Origin: JAGOSP01 sp964428075
Lineage (GTDB): Bacteria; Patescibacteriota; Minisyncoccia; Moranbacterales; UBA1568
DNA length: 14,584 bases
Reading direction: 5' to 3'
Assembly (NCBI GenBank): GCA_964428075.1
Contig: CAYRWQ010000020.1
Location: 1-14,584 of the forward strand
This document shows positions 1-7,591 of this stretch, in pieces. A program made the position numbers and the translations under genes. Each line of letters opens with the position of its first letter. The stretch's first letter is position 1. The notes beneath the pieces were generated by a model. It was given only the letters and a program-made list of their open reading frames with translations, searched no databases and was not told the origin of the DNA.

Positions 1-142
1 GCCACTCGCGGAGATTTTCGAGATTCCCCGCGTACGTCAACGCATCAAGATTGATCACCGTATCATTAGGATATCGCTTGAGGAAAAAATGAATGAAGTT
101 CGAACCAATGAATCCCGCACCACCAGTCACAAGTATTTTCAT
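1..142 (-). CDS. rfbB: dTDP-glucose 4,6-dehydratase, N-terminal fragment (runs off the left edge)
   Basis: Only the first 47 codons are in the window. The translation starts MKILVTGGAGFIGSNFI and continues to the segment NLDALTYAGNLENLREW. It shows the Rossmann NAD-binding motif GGAGFIG (residues 7-13) and the LDALTYAGN segment typical of RfbB/RmlB. The family enzyme converts dTDP-glucose to dTDP-4-keto-6-deoxyglucose, the second step of dTDP-L-rhamnose synthesis in the cytoplasm. The gene lies 78 nt downstream of rfbC, whose product is the next enzyme in the pathway, so the two are probably co-transcribed. A GGAG stands about 15 nt before the ATG, farther than usual. Other sugar-nucleotide epimerases share the motif, but the LDALTYAGN stretch and the rfbC neighbour favour RfbB. 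Confidence 0.88.
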   Translation of the reverse strand, partial: MKILVTGGAGFIGSNFIHFFLKRYPNDTVINLDALTYAGNLENLREW

Positions 143-220
143 AAAATAAGAAAAATCACTCCGCTTAGATTTATTACACTGCTGACAAACGAAGATAGAC
201 GCAAATGAAGACCGTGACGG

Positions 221-793
221 CTATTTCCCCTCGTAACGAAATATTGGATTTCCACTATACTCAGCCAACGAAAACAATTGTCGATCTTTCGCAAGTACAA
301 TCGGATACTTGAGAGACCACGCGATGTTGAGATCGGGATCGTCGAAACGAATACCGCCCTCAGATACCGGGGAGTAAAGCGCGGTCACCTTATAGGAAAA
401 AATAGTGTCATCTTCAAGAGCAAGAAATCCATGAGCAAACCCAACCGGCACCCAAAACTGGTGATGATTCTCCTCCGACAATTCGACCGCCACATGCTGG
501 CCGTACGTTGGAGAACCAAAACGAATATCCACCGCGATATCCAAGACACGCCCACGAAGCACCTGTACCAACTTTCCTTGCGCAAACGGATCACGCTGAA
601 AATGCATACCCCGTAGCACACCCTTCTTTGATTTCGATACATTCTCTTGAACGAAATCGTCTACCGGGATACCGAGCTCTCGATATCTTTCCTTTTGAAA
701 AGATTCAAAAAAGTATCCTCGTTCATCAACGAATACCTCAGGTGTCATGAATATTAAACCATCGATATCGAATGTTCTGGTCTGCATAGGCAT
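221..793 (-). CDS. rfbC: dTDP-4-dehydrorhamnose 3,5-epimerase
   Basis: The 190-residue protein has the usual length of RfbC/RmlC, a cupin-fold dimer that epimerises C3 and C5 of dTDP-4-keto-6-deoxyglucose on the way to dTDP-L-rhamnose. Visible family signatures are DERGYFFESF (residues 23-32), QENVSKS (49-55), GVLRGMHFQ (58-66), GKLVQVLRG (73-81), WVPVGFAHGF (114-123) and the downstream FDDPDLNIAW. By family knowledge His64 is the catalytic base, Asp170 its partner and Tyr134 the acid; all three are present. The ATG at 793 has a second ATG two codons later. A GGAGGTG lies about 21 nt upstream, too far for a normal ribosome site, so initiation efficiency is unclear. rfbB follows. A terminator upstream closes khpA, so rfbC should have its own promoter. 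Confidence 0.97.
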   Translation of the reverse strand: MPMQTRTFDIDGLIFMTPEVFVDERGYFFESFQKERYRELGIPVDDFVQENVSKSKKGVLRGMHFQRDPFAQGKLVQVLRGRVLDIAVDIRFGSPTYGQHVAVELSEENHHQFWVPVGFAHGFLALEDDTIFSYKVTALYSPVSEGGIRFDDPDLNIAWSLKYPIVLAKDRQLFSLAEYSGNPIFRYEGK

Positions 794-824
794 ATGGTAA
801 CTTCAAAAAAAATGCACCTCCAAC

Positions 825-853
825 ATTGTTCCCATCCTAACATACAGCCTCAA
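825..853 (-). promoter_or_regulatory. Candidate sigma70-type promoter for rfbC-rfbB
   Basis: Read on the minus strand, TTGAGG (853-848) and AACAAT (830-825) are separated by exactly 17 nt. Each box matches the -35/-10 consensus at four of six positions. It lies between the khpA terminator and the rfbC start, where a promoter is needed. The moderate match makes this a suggestion only. Confidence 0.38.
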
Positions 854-856
854 GCA

Positions 857-891
857 AAACAAAAATCCGTTCCGACAAATGCCGGAACGGA
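857..891 (-). terminator. Intrinsic terminator after khpA
   Basis: A perfect 9-bp inverted repeat, TCCGTTCCG (866-874) and CGGAACGGA (883-891), encloses an 8-nt loop. On the minus strand the hairpin is followed by the T-rich run TTTTTGTTTTG. It stands about 35 nt past the khpA stop, which is the expected place for a rho-independent terminator. Confidence 0.88.
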
Positions 892-926
892 ACTTTACAA
901 TGTAACGAAATAACACACCGCCACAC

Positions 927-1307
927 TTACCCCCCAATCTCGTTCATCACATCATCTAGGGAGCGCTTCGCTGGCTCTGCATCTGATTCCACACTCACTT
1001 CCTCTGCCACCTTCTCTTCGCGTGGCCGATCCTCCCGACGAACCCGATCCGAACCCTCAGGTTCATTGATCTTGAGATTCACTCGAGCACTATTACGAGC
1101 CCCAATCACACGCAACAGCGTCCTCAACGCCTTGGCTGTCATCCCCTCGCGTCCGATCACCATACCCATATCTTTCGGATTGACATCCAGCGTGATCAAC
1201 ACCCCCATTTCATCAATCTTCCGCTCAACCTTCACGTCATCCGGATTGTCCACGAGCATCTTCACGACATATTCGACAAACTCCTTATCCATCATGTTGT
1301 CCGTCAT
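927..1307 (-). CDS. khpA: KH-domain RNA-binding protein, KhpA (YlqC) family, with C-terminal extension
   Basis: The 126-residue protein begins with a single type II-like KH domain (residues about 7-80). It carries the RNA-binding GxxG loop Gly52-Arg-Glu-Gly55 inside the family motif VIGREGMTAKALRTLL. KhpA proteins are small cytoplasmic RNA binders that, in Firmicutes, pair with KhpB and affect cell elongation and division. Typical members are about 75-80 residues. This one has about 45 further residues, rich in Arg and Glu, ending in a more hydrophobic SLDDVMNEIGG. The tail is probably disordered; its role is unknown. The ATG at 1307 is used here, with further ATGs at codons 5 and 6, and no strong Shine-Dalgarno is seen. 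The gene has its own consensus promoter and terminator, so it is a single-gene unit. Confidence 0.92.
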   Translation of the reverse strand: MTDNMMDKEFVEYVVKMLVDNPDDVKVERKIDEMGVLITLDVNPKDMGMVIGREGMTAKALRTLLRVIGARNSARVNLKINEPEGSDRVRREDRPREEKVAEEVSVESDAEPAKRSLDDVMNEIGG

Positions 1308-1362
1308 ATACTTGCTATCACCGGCTTACTGTATTAAGGGAAAGCACAAGCCTCCTTCTTCC

Positions 1363-1390
1363 ATTGTACCCCGAGCTTTTTGTTTGTCAA
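1363..1390 (-). promoter_or_regulatory. Strong sigma70-type promoter for khpA
   Basis: On the minus strand a perfect -35 box TTGACA (1390-1385) is followed by a 16-nt spacer and the -10 box TACAAT (1368-1363), a five-of-six match. The start of transcription would fall near 1356, about 50 nt before the khpA ATG. The promoter starts only 17 nt past the stop codon of the DUF475 gene. Confidence 0.82.
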
Positions 1391-1406
1391 TTTACCTGCT
1401 AGCAGT

Positions 1407-2327
1407 TCAAGATATCCCCAAAGCGATGTGACGCCGAGAACGTGCAAAGAAATATCCGATGAGAGCGAGAGTCACCAATGGCGAAAACCAATACGGTACA
1501 TGGAATCCGAAACCCTCGGCGACCATCACGAGACCAAGTACAAAAATAGAATACATCGCTCCATTTTTAAGATACGCATAGTGCCTGATTCGATCAACAC
1601 CCGCGATGGTCAACTGGCGGACCACGATGGCCCCGATACCATTACCAAGGAGAATCAGCGGTACCGACAGCGTGAAGGCAAAGGCTCCGAGCACACCATC
1701 GATCGAAAAGGAAAGGTCGATCACCTCGAGAAACAACACCTTGCTCCAATCAGATGCGGGCGAAGTCTTCAAGTGTACCTCAGCTTCTTCCGCTTGCTTC
1801 CGGAATCCATGCGTAATGAAAAAGGCAGTCGATCCGATCACGGCTCCGAAACCAAGCATTGCGCTCTGTTTCAAAGCAAACCAAACAATGCCAGTCAAGA
1901 CGACCGATACGACCGCAAAAAACCAGACTCCATGTCGAGCCACGAAACGCTCGCACCGGAATCCGATACACTTATCCTCCAGAAAGATCCAATGCAAAAA
2001 AAGAAACAACAAAAATACTCCTCCGCCCATGAGCAGAATAGGTGCTGCCGTCGTAATAGCGGCGGCGACCTGCGGATCATCCGAGAAGGTCGCGGTGAAC
2101 GCTCCGAAGAACCCGAGACTCGGTACCGTCGCCCAGACGATCAGCCATGGCAACAGACCGCGTACCAAAAATACCGCAAAAAATAATCCCCATGTCAAAA
2201 AAAACTTTTTCGCTTTGGCTCCCATAGTCGCAAGCACGTCCGCGTTGATAATGGCGTTATCAAAGCTCGAAACAATCTCGAATACTGTCAATCCAATGAC
2301 AATCAGGGCTATTTCCACGATATCCAT
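1407..2327 (-). CDS. DUF475 / TerC-like integral membrane protein
   Basis: The 306-residue protein is strongly hydrophobic, with roughly seven to eight predicted membrane segments (about 4-22, 45-68, 90-115, 133-152, 157-172, 195-222, 223-238, 258-275 and 278-295, some possibly paired). It carries two acidic membrane motifs typical of the TerC superfamily: SSFDNAIINA (residues 20-29) and EVIDLSFSIDGVLGAF (201-216). The wording of these motifs fits the DUF475 branch. TerC-type proteins have been linked to tellurite resistance and, in several bacteria, to metal (manganese) export at or near the Sec translocon. The substrate of this branch is not established. No tellurite-resistance genes stand beside it. 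It lies 77 nt after murF, so it may be read through from the wall cluster. The ATG at 2327 follows a GAAGAG about 6 nt upstream. Confidence 0.85.
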   Translation of the reverse strand: MDIVEIALIVIGLTVFEIVSSFDNAIINADVLATMGAKAKKFFLTWGLFFAVFLVRGLLPWLIVWATVPSLGFFGAFTATFSDDPQVAAAITTAAPILLMGGGVFLLFLFLHWIFLEDKCIGFRCERFVARHGVWFFAVVSVVLTGIVWFALKQSAMLGFGAVIGSTAFFITHGFRKQAEEAEVHLKTSPASDWSKVLFLEVIDLSFSIDGVLGAFAFTLSVPLILLGNGIGAIVVRQLTIAGVDRIRHYAYLKNGAMYSIFVLGLVMVAEGFGFHVPYWFSPLVTLALIGYFFARSRRHIALGIS

Positions 2328-2404
2328 ACAGACTCTTCAATTACTTGCTCAACATACTTCCCTCTTCACGCTCTTCGACACGGAAACCAACCAGTGTGTT
2401 CTCT

Positions 2405-3736
2405 CTACGACTTATACTCTGTTTCCATGACCCACTCAGCCGGTGGCACAAAAGGCTTTGCCTTCCATGCTAATGATTGACGACAAAGAAAATGCGGTGC
2501 TTCAACCGGATCAAAGAGTAGTTTCTCCGATACCCACTCCATACGCATTCCTTGGGATCCTTTCACCAATACCAAGTCTCCCTCCTGCACCACTTTCTCC
2601 GCGAATAAAGACGCTTCACTGCTCTGTTCGAACCACGAGAGGTGCTGTCGAGAAAATCCCTGAATCAAAAGTTCCTCGTACAAATACCGCATATGCTTCC
2701 CAACCAGTATCACCCGCATCGCCCCTAAAGCCAAAATCGACCCACTCAATCCGCTATGTTGTATCTTCGATTCGTTCCGTCCAATTTCGAGCATGTCGCC
2801 AAGTATAACGATCTTACGCCGAGCTCGCAACTCACCTAACACGGCCAACGCAGCTTCTGTCGAAGCAAACGAGGCGTTGTACGTGTCATCCAATAAAATA
2901 CTCCCACGTCCTCCCGGGAGAATTCTCATCCGACCCGGTAAGGGTTCCCACGAGGTAAGCGAGTCCACGATGTCTACCAAATTCACCCGCAAGGCAATTC
3001 CAACGGCGACAGCGGCAAGCGCAGCAGAAACCTGATGGCGCGCCACAATTTTCGGCAAACGGACCGGCAATGATTTTCCAGCATAATTCATCTTAAAGGT
3101 GATTCCCTTTACCAGTCGTGCTTCTGGCTCCACAATAACGTGTTCAGCTCGCACGTCAGCAACCTCATTCATACCAAAGGTAACTATTTTTGCTTTCGTC
3201 TTCTGTTGAAAACGCAACACACGCGCATCATCGGCATTCAAAATTGCAAAGCCAGATGCCGGAAGACTCGTAATCAGTTTGCCCTTTTCCTTCGCGATAT
3301 TCCCCAACGATCCGAAATATTCCATATGACTAGCTGAAACCTGAGTAAATACGCCGATCCGCACGGGTACAATCGACAAAAGATATGTCATGTCTCCCGG
3401 GTGATCAACTCCCATCTCTAATACCAAAACCTCTGGATACCGAAACGGGAATATCAGATACCCAAACCAACGTACTACAATCCACGCCCAACGAAATACC
3501 GAGCGTCCACCACTCTGCACGCCAAGAATCGAAAGCGGAACTCCAAATTCATTATTATAATTCCCTACAGAAGTGAATAAATGATATTTCCGTGCCAAAA
3601 CCAAACCGATAGCCTCCTTGGTCGAACTCTTCCCTACCGAACCAGTGATACCGACAACGATCGGCTGGTATTTCCGTAATAGTGCCCGAGCCATGAAACA
3701 CAACATGGTTTCAATGATTCGTTTCAAAATATCCAT
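2405..3736 (-). CDS. murF: MurF-like UDP-N-acetylmuramoyl-tripeptide--D-Ala-D-Ala ligase lacking the usual N-terminal domain
   Basis: MurF joins D-Ala-D-Ala to UDP-MurNAc-tripeptide with ATP, the last cytoplasmic step of the peptidoglycan stem peptide. From the ATG at 3736 the protein has 443 residues. Visible are the ATP loop GITGSVGKSSTKE (29-41), YNNEFGVPL (60-68), VLEMGVDHPGD (105-115), the linker GRMRI (268-272), DDTYNAS (283-289), LGDMLEIG (312-319) and KGSQGMRME (392-400). The P-loop begins only about 28 residues from the start, so the roughly 80-100-residue UDP-binding domain of standard MurF is absent. A hydrophobic insert at about 75-102 (including RWAWIVVRWFGYLIF) separates two core motifs. 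A TTG six codons upstream (3754) is possible, but GGGAG is placed about 11 nt before the ATG and overlaps that TTG, so the ATG is preferred. It lies 29 nt after ftsI. Confidence 0.9.
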   Translation of the reverse strand: MDILKRIIETMLCFMARALLRKYQPIVVGITGSVGKSSTKEAIGLVLARKYHLFTSVGNYNNEFGVPLSILGVQSGGRSVFRWAWIVVRWFGYLIFPFRYPEVLVLEMGVDHPGDMTYLLSIVPVRIGVFTQVSASHMEYFGSLGNIAKEKGKLITSLPASGFAILNADDARVLRFQQKTKAKIVTFGMNEVADVRAEHVIVEPEARLVKGITFKMNYAGKSLPVRLPKIVARHQVSAALAAVAVGIALRVNLVDIVDSLTSWEPLPGRMRILPGGRGSILLDDTYNASFASTEAALAVLGELRARRKIVILGDMLEIGRNESKIQHSGLSGSILALGAMRVILVGKHMRYLYEELLIQGFSRQHLSWFEQSSEASLFAEKVVQEGDLVLVKGSQGMRMEWVSEKLLFDPVEAPHFLCRQSLAWKAKPFVPPAEWVMETEYKS

Positions 3737-3765
3737 ACTCTTTACAGCTCCCAAAATATATTCAT

Positions 3766-5520
3766 CTACCGTATCGGCTCTGTCGGCTCTATTCTGGCAT
3801 ATTCAAGCAAAAACTGCATCAATTGTCCAAAGGCAGGAGCAGCGCTTGATTCTGCCCACTGCACATCTTTTGGATTATCTATTTTGATCAACACAACAAA
3901 ACGCGGATGTTCACGTGGCGCGTACCCCACGAATGAACCGATGCTCTTCCCTTCTTCGTATCCTCTCCCATCAGTCCTGGCCACCTGAGCGGTACCAGTC
4001 TTCCCTACTACCGCATATCCAGGAACATCTGCTCTTTTTCCATGGCCATTCACAACGACACTGCGCAACATCTGTCCGATCACCACGCTCGTCTCTTTAC
4101 TCAGAACCCGTCGCACTTCTTCCGGCCGTATCGTCTCCACACTACCATTCGCGTGTCGTATACTCTCTACGATTTGCGGCCGCATAAGTATACCACCATT
4201 CGCCAACGCCGAATAAGCCGCGACCATCTGAATCGGTGTCGCAGTAATCCCCTGACCATACGCGGCCGTAAAGAACTGGATACCGATACGCATATTGTTG
4301 AGATTGTGCAAGTTACCGGAGGCTTCAGCCGGCAACCGTACTCCCGTCTTCTCTCCAAATCCGAACCGCTTCAGACGATCTGCAAATATTTGATGCCCAA
4401 TCGAGCGCTCCACGAAAACCATACCCGTATTAATGGAATCCTCAAGCACCTGCGTCATCGTACTCCTCCCATATACTTTCTCCTGAGAATTCCGGATTGT
4501 TTTCCCTGACTCCGTCACTGAACCCGTATCAACATACTCAGTAGCAGATGATATCTTTTTTTCATCAATACCAATGGCCATGGTGATTGGCTTCATGATC
4601 GAACCAGGCTCGTACTCCGCGCTCACCGCTGGATTCAAAAAGATACTAAAGTTTTCCGCCTGTGCATAATTATTTGGATCAAAATCAGGTGCATTGGCCA
4701 TTGCAAGAATCTTCCCAGTTTCCGGTTCCATCACAATAGCCGTCACTGCATCCGCTGTATGCTTCTCCAATGTCGCCTGCACTATCTTCTCCGTCTCGTG
4801 TTGAATCACACGATCAAGAGTGAGGGTTAAGACATCCCCCTGCTCAGGCATGTCATCCCGAGCACTCGAAAGTGATATCCAACGCCCGCCAGCATCACGT
4901 TCTTCTTCTTTCGCATGTGTCGACGCCCCTCTGAGTTCCCCATCAAATGCTGCCTCAATACCATAACCGCCGGCGCCACCCCGTTCACCAAGACTGGTAA
5001 AACCGACTACATGCGATGCTAAACTCCCTGCCGGATAATAGCGGTATTTTTCTCCCAAAAGTGCCACGCCTCGCAACTTCAAATCTTGAACTCGTGTCAC
5101 CTCCTCGTCGTTCAGTCGGCGTTTAATAATTTCAAAAGGATCATTCTGATCGGATAACTTGCGGAGAATAATCTCTTCGTCTACGGCCAGAGCCTGCGAA
5201 AGTTGGCGCGCAACGAGCGCGGTGTCATCCACCAAGCGTGGTACCACATACGCCATCATGTACTCTCGATTCACTGCCAGTGGATACAGTCCATCATGAT
5301 CGTGCAAGAAAATGTTTCCTCGCTCAGCCTTCATGTTTATGGTAGACAAGCGCTGATCCCGCGCCAGTTCATTCCAATGCTCATGATCGCGCACTTGAAT
5401 ACCATACAGTTTCCATAACAACACGCTACCAAAAAAACAAAACATCCCAAAAACAACAGTGATGCGGAGCAACGATCTGCCATCTTTCACCTTGACTCTT
5501 TTTGTATCCAAGATACGCAT
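3766..5520 (-). CDS. ftsI: Septal peptidoglycan transpeptidase (class B penicillin-binding protein)
   Basis: FtsI (PBP3) cross-links septal peptidoglycan outside the membrane as part of the divisome. The 584-residue protein has a short cytoplasmic tail, one membrane anchor (about 18-38, VFGMFCFFGSVLLW), a PBP-dimer/pedestal region (about 60-220) and a transpeptidase domain (about 255-575). All three penicillin-binding motifs are present: SIMK with active-site Ser307 (307-310), SIN (362-364) and KTGT (507-510). The YGQGITATP segment (421-429) also fits the family. No C-terminal PASTA repeats are visible, unlike SpoVD or PBP2x. Its place between ftsL and murF supports the divisome enzyme over the elongasome one. 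The ATG at 5520 has a good GGGAGG, but only 3 nt away. A 154-nt gap separates it from ftsL. Confidence 0.96.
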   Translation of the reverse strand: MRILDTKRVKVKDGRSLLRITVVFGMFCFFGSVLLWKLYGIQVRDHEHWNELARDQRLSTINMKAERGNIFLHDHDGLYPLAVNREYMMAYVVPRLVDDTALVARQLSQALAVDEEIILRKLSDQNDPFEIIKRRLNDEEVTRVQDLKLRGVALLGEKYRYYPAGSLASHVVGFTSLGERGGAGGYGIEAAFDGELRGASTHAKEEERDAGGRWISLSSARDDMPEQGDVLTLTLDRVIQHETEKIVQATLEKHTADAVTAIVMEPETGKILAMANAPDFDPNNYAQAENFSIFLNPAVSAEYEPGSIMKPITMAIGIDEKKISSATEYVDTGSVTESGKTIRNSQEKVYGRSTMTQVLEDSINTGMVFVERSIGHQIFADRLKRFGFGEKTGVRLPAEASGNLHNLNNMRIGIQFFTAAYGQGITATPIQMVAAYSALANGGILMRPQIVESIRHANGSVETIRPEEVRRVLSKETSVVIGQMLRSVVVNGHGKRADVPGYAVVGKTGTAQVARTDGRGYEEGKSIGSFVGYAPREHPRFVVLIKIDNPKDVQWAESSAAPAFGQLMQFLLEYARIEPTEPIR

Positions 5521-5674
5521 ATGCCTCCCGAAAGCTTGTTACAAACAACCTGTCGGATCCCGCGTCAAGATATACTCTTTCGGAAATCCCAAAAAAATTT
5601 CCCAACTTGATCCATTCCAGTTTCATCAAACTTCACTGCAGGGTTTTCACTCCAAAAGAGAGGCTCTGTGAGAA

Positions 5675-5989
5675 TCATCGCGTTGCAACAATGTCTCGTT
5701 CTTCAAAATACTGTGACACAACAGCCAAATCCAGCTCGAGTGATGCACTCGCCGCCTCGATGCGCTGAAAAGATTTTGCATCAGCTTCTTGTATTTTCAA
5801 ACGTGCATTCTCTTCCTCTTTGGCCGCAATCTCATTTTCTAGAGAATGCAACCGATAGCCCTGTACTGCGTTGCTATTCACTGAATAAATGTGCATTCCA
5901 AGCACCCCCACAAAAAAGAAAAGGAGAGAAAAAGAAATATCGGTCTGAAAAAAACCCGATCGACCCGAAGAAGATTCGGGTGATTCCAT
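5675..5989 (-). CDS. ftsL: FtsL-like divisome protein (short bitopic coiled-coil protein)
   Basis: From the ATG at 5989 this is a 104-residue protein with a short N-terminal tail rich in Ser, one membrane segment (about 18-35, ISFSLLFFFVGVLGMHIY) and an extracytoplasmic coiled coil (about 44-80) containing LHSLENEIAAKEEENARL. FtsL proteins diverge too much for a sequence motif, but this topology and the position between rsmH and ftsI are the classic signs. FtsL works with FtsB/DivIC and FtsQ to activate the FtsW-FtsI synthase. An earlier ATG at 6025 has only AT-rich sequence before it. The ATG at 5989 has GAGGAAG ending 6 nt upstream, so that start is chosen. A DivIC/FtsB-type protein would look alike; the gene order favours FtsL. 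Confidence 0.82.
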   Translation of the reverse strand: MESPESSSGRSGFFQTDISFSLLFFFVGVLGMHIYSVNSNAVQGYRLHSLENEIAAKEEENARLKIQEADAKSFQRIEAASASLELDLAVVSQYFEERDIVATR

Positions 5990-6084
5990 TTTGGTCTTCC
6001 TCGAATGTAATACGAACGCTGACATATTGTATTTTTTTTATTTTTTGTCCAGAACTCGGCCTATCTCTCTGATACGGGCACGTT

Positions 6085-7050
6085 TCAAAGTTTCTCCGTG
6101 CAACGTAATTTGGCACTCCGAGCCCGAGGATTTTCAGATATCTCTTGCTCACTCGGTACTATGACATCTCTCGTCCCGCGTTTCAGCTTCGGTCGCTGGT
6201 GACACACACAGACTGGAAATTCTGACGGGCACTGACAACCACGCATCATGCGTCGGAAAAACTGCTTAACGATACGATCCTCACCCGAATGGAAACTCAT
6301 AACCCCCAAACGCCCGCCTGGTGCCAGACACTCCACCGATTGCTCCAAGAAAGACTCCAGGTTGGCATACTCGTCATTCACTGCAATTCGCAACGCCTGA
6401 AACACCTTGGTTGCTGGATGAATCTTCCGTTTCGATCGAATCCGCACCGGTATTGCCCGTACGATCACTTCCGAAAGCTCAAAGGTCGTCATAAGTGGTC
6501 GTTCACTCCTCACCTGTACAATCATACGCGCGATACTACTCGCACATTCTTCATCGCCTTTCTCTCGAAAGAGTCGCATCAGATCCATCTCAGACCAAGT
6601 ATTAACGATGTGTGCCGCTGTTTCGGTTGTCTCCTGATTCAGACGCATATCGAGCGGCCCATCCCAGAGAAATGAAAAGCCTCGATCGCCGTCTTCAATC
6701 TGGTCTGACGAATAGCCGAGATCCGCAAAAATCACATTGGCGTGGGTCAGTCCAACCCTCTCCATCGCTTGCGCGAGATTTGCGAAGTTCGCATGCACCA
6801 GAACCAGTCTCTTCTTCGACATGACTTCCGTAAGACTTGCATCATTTTGCGTACGATGCAGAAAACGGTCGATTGCCACTTGATCAGTATCAAGAGACAA
6901 GACTTGGCCGGTCACACCTACCGCACGCTGAAAAAGCAGTGTGTGACCACCACCTCCGAGCGTTGCGTCAATGACTGTTTCCCCCTCTACTACGCGCAAC
7001 ACCTGTAATACTGTTTGCCAAAGAACTGGCTTATGTCTCGTCTCATCCAT
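6085..7050 (-). CDS. rsmH: 16S rRNA (cytosine(1402)-N(4))-methyltransferase
   Basis: RsmH (MraW) uses S-adenosylmethionine to methylate N4 of C1402 in the decoding centre of 16S rRNA. The 321-residue length is typical. Family motifs run in the right order: HKPVL (6-10), the SAM site DATLGGGGHT (28-37), FADLGYSSDQIED (108-120), GFSFLWDGPLDMR (124-136), HPATKVFQALRIAVN (211-225) and SFHSGEDRIVK (252-262). A late cluster of Cys and His (CQCPSEFPVCVCHQRPK) matches the C-terminal part of many homologues. The gene stands second in the cluster, after mraZ, as in most bacteria. The ATG at 7050 follows GGAAG at 3 nt. The 83-nt gap to mraZ holds a repeated 9-mer. Confidence 0.98.
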   Translation of the reverse strand: MDETRHKPVLWQTVLQVLRVVEGETVIDATLGGGGHTLLFQRAVGVTGQVLSLDTDQVAIDRFLHRTQNDASLTEVMSKKRLVLVHANFANLAQAMERVGLTHANVIFADLGYSSDQIEDGDRGFSFLWDGPLDMRLNQETTETAAHIVNTWSEMDLMRLFREKGDEECASSIARMIVQVRSERPLMTTFELSEVIVRAIPVRIRSKRKIHPATKVFQALRIAVNDEYANLESFLEQSVECLAPGGRLGVMSFHSGEDRIVKQFFRRMMRGCQCPSEFPVCVCHQRPKLKRGTRDVIVPSEQEISENPRARSAKLRCTEKL

Positions 7051-7067
7051 ACGCTTCCATGACTTTC

Positions 7068-7112
7068 CAATTTTCAGCTTACAATTTTCATCCTATCTCT
7101 ATCTGAAAATTG
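7068..7112. repeat. Three copies of a 9-mer between mraZ and rsmH, two direct and one inverted
   Basis: CAATTTTCA occurs at 7068-7076 and 7082-7090, and its reverse complement TGAAAATTG at 7104-7112. The inverted copy can pair with either direct copy. The closer pairing gives a perfect 9-bp stem with a 13-nt loop in the mraZ-rsmH transcript. The stem is AT-rich and lacks a following T-run, so it is not a typical terminator. It may affect mRNA processing, or it may be chance in AT-rich sequence. Confidence 0.45.
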
Positions 7113-7133
7113 CACGCTCAAAACTGAAACTCT

Positions 7134-7568
7134 CTAATACACCCCAAGTTTTCCTAACTCTTCAGCAACGGTGCTCGTATGCTTTTCTGCATTCATTTTG
7201 TACTCTCTCCAGACATCCTGATCCCATACTTCAAGCCGGTTGTACACACCAACCACCACCACGTCTTTCTTCAGCCCTGCATCATTTTTCAAGTATTCTG
7301 GCAAAAGCACCCGCCCCTGACTATCCAATTCGGTGTCCACCGCACCGGCAAGCATCAGCCGGATAAAACTCCGCGTCCCGCTCTCACCAACTGGCAAGCT
7401 ACCAAGCTTCCCTGCAATTTCCTCCCACACCTTCATCGGATAGACAAACAGACAGCCGTCTAGTCCGCGCGTCACTACCACTCGACTCCCGAGTTCCCCA
7501 CGAAACCTCGCAGGCAAAGCCAGTCGCTTCTTCAAATCTACAGAATGGGAATATTCGCCGATGAACAT
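7134..7568 (-). CDS. mraZ: Transcriptional regulator MraZ
   Basis: MraZ is an AbrB-like DNA-binding protein that forms rings and represses its own division/wall operon. The 144-residue protein has the two tandem SpoVT/AbrB-type halves: the first with MFIGEYSHSVDLKKRLALPARFR (residues 1-23), the second with DTELDSQGRVLLPEYL (78-93). The second half keeps the D-x-x-G-R core. In the first half the glycine of the usual D-x-K-G-R is replaced by Lys (DLKKR), a small departure. It is the first gene of the cluster, as is usual, and is preceded by a strong promoter and a four-unit operator array. The ATG at 7568 has only a weak ribosome site, and the leader is about 60 nt. Confidence 0.97.
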   Translation of the reverse strand: MFIGEYSHSVDLKKRLALPARFRGELGSRVVVTRGLDGCLFVYPMKVWEEIAGKLGSLPVGESGTRSFIRLMLAGAVDTELDSQGRVLLPEYLKNDAGLKKDVVVVGVYNRLEVWDQDVWREYKMNAEKHTSTVAEELGKLGVY

Positions 7569-7591
7569 ACGTTGCGAAACTCTAAACCATA

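Noticed and set aside
1407..2327. Tellurite resistance locus
   Set aside because: Only a TerC-like DUF475 protein is present; no other ter genes are nearby, and the family occurs widely without such a role.
1380..2430. Long plus-strand open frames (up to 274 codons) opposite the DUF475 gene
   Set aside because: They are antisense to a clear membrane protein gene, have low-complexity charged or Thr/Asn-rich translations, and show no domain.
5426..5629. A 67-codon minus-strand frame between ftsL and ftsI
   Set aside because: It overlaps the start of ftsI by about 95 nt, has only a weak ribosome site, and its end is the membrane-anchor coding region of ftsI read in another frame.
5990..6025. 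Upstream ATG that would extend FtsL by 12 residues
   Set aside because: It has no ribosome site, whereas the ATG at 5989 follows GAGGAAG at a good distance.
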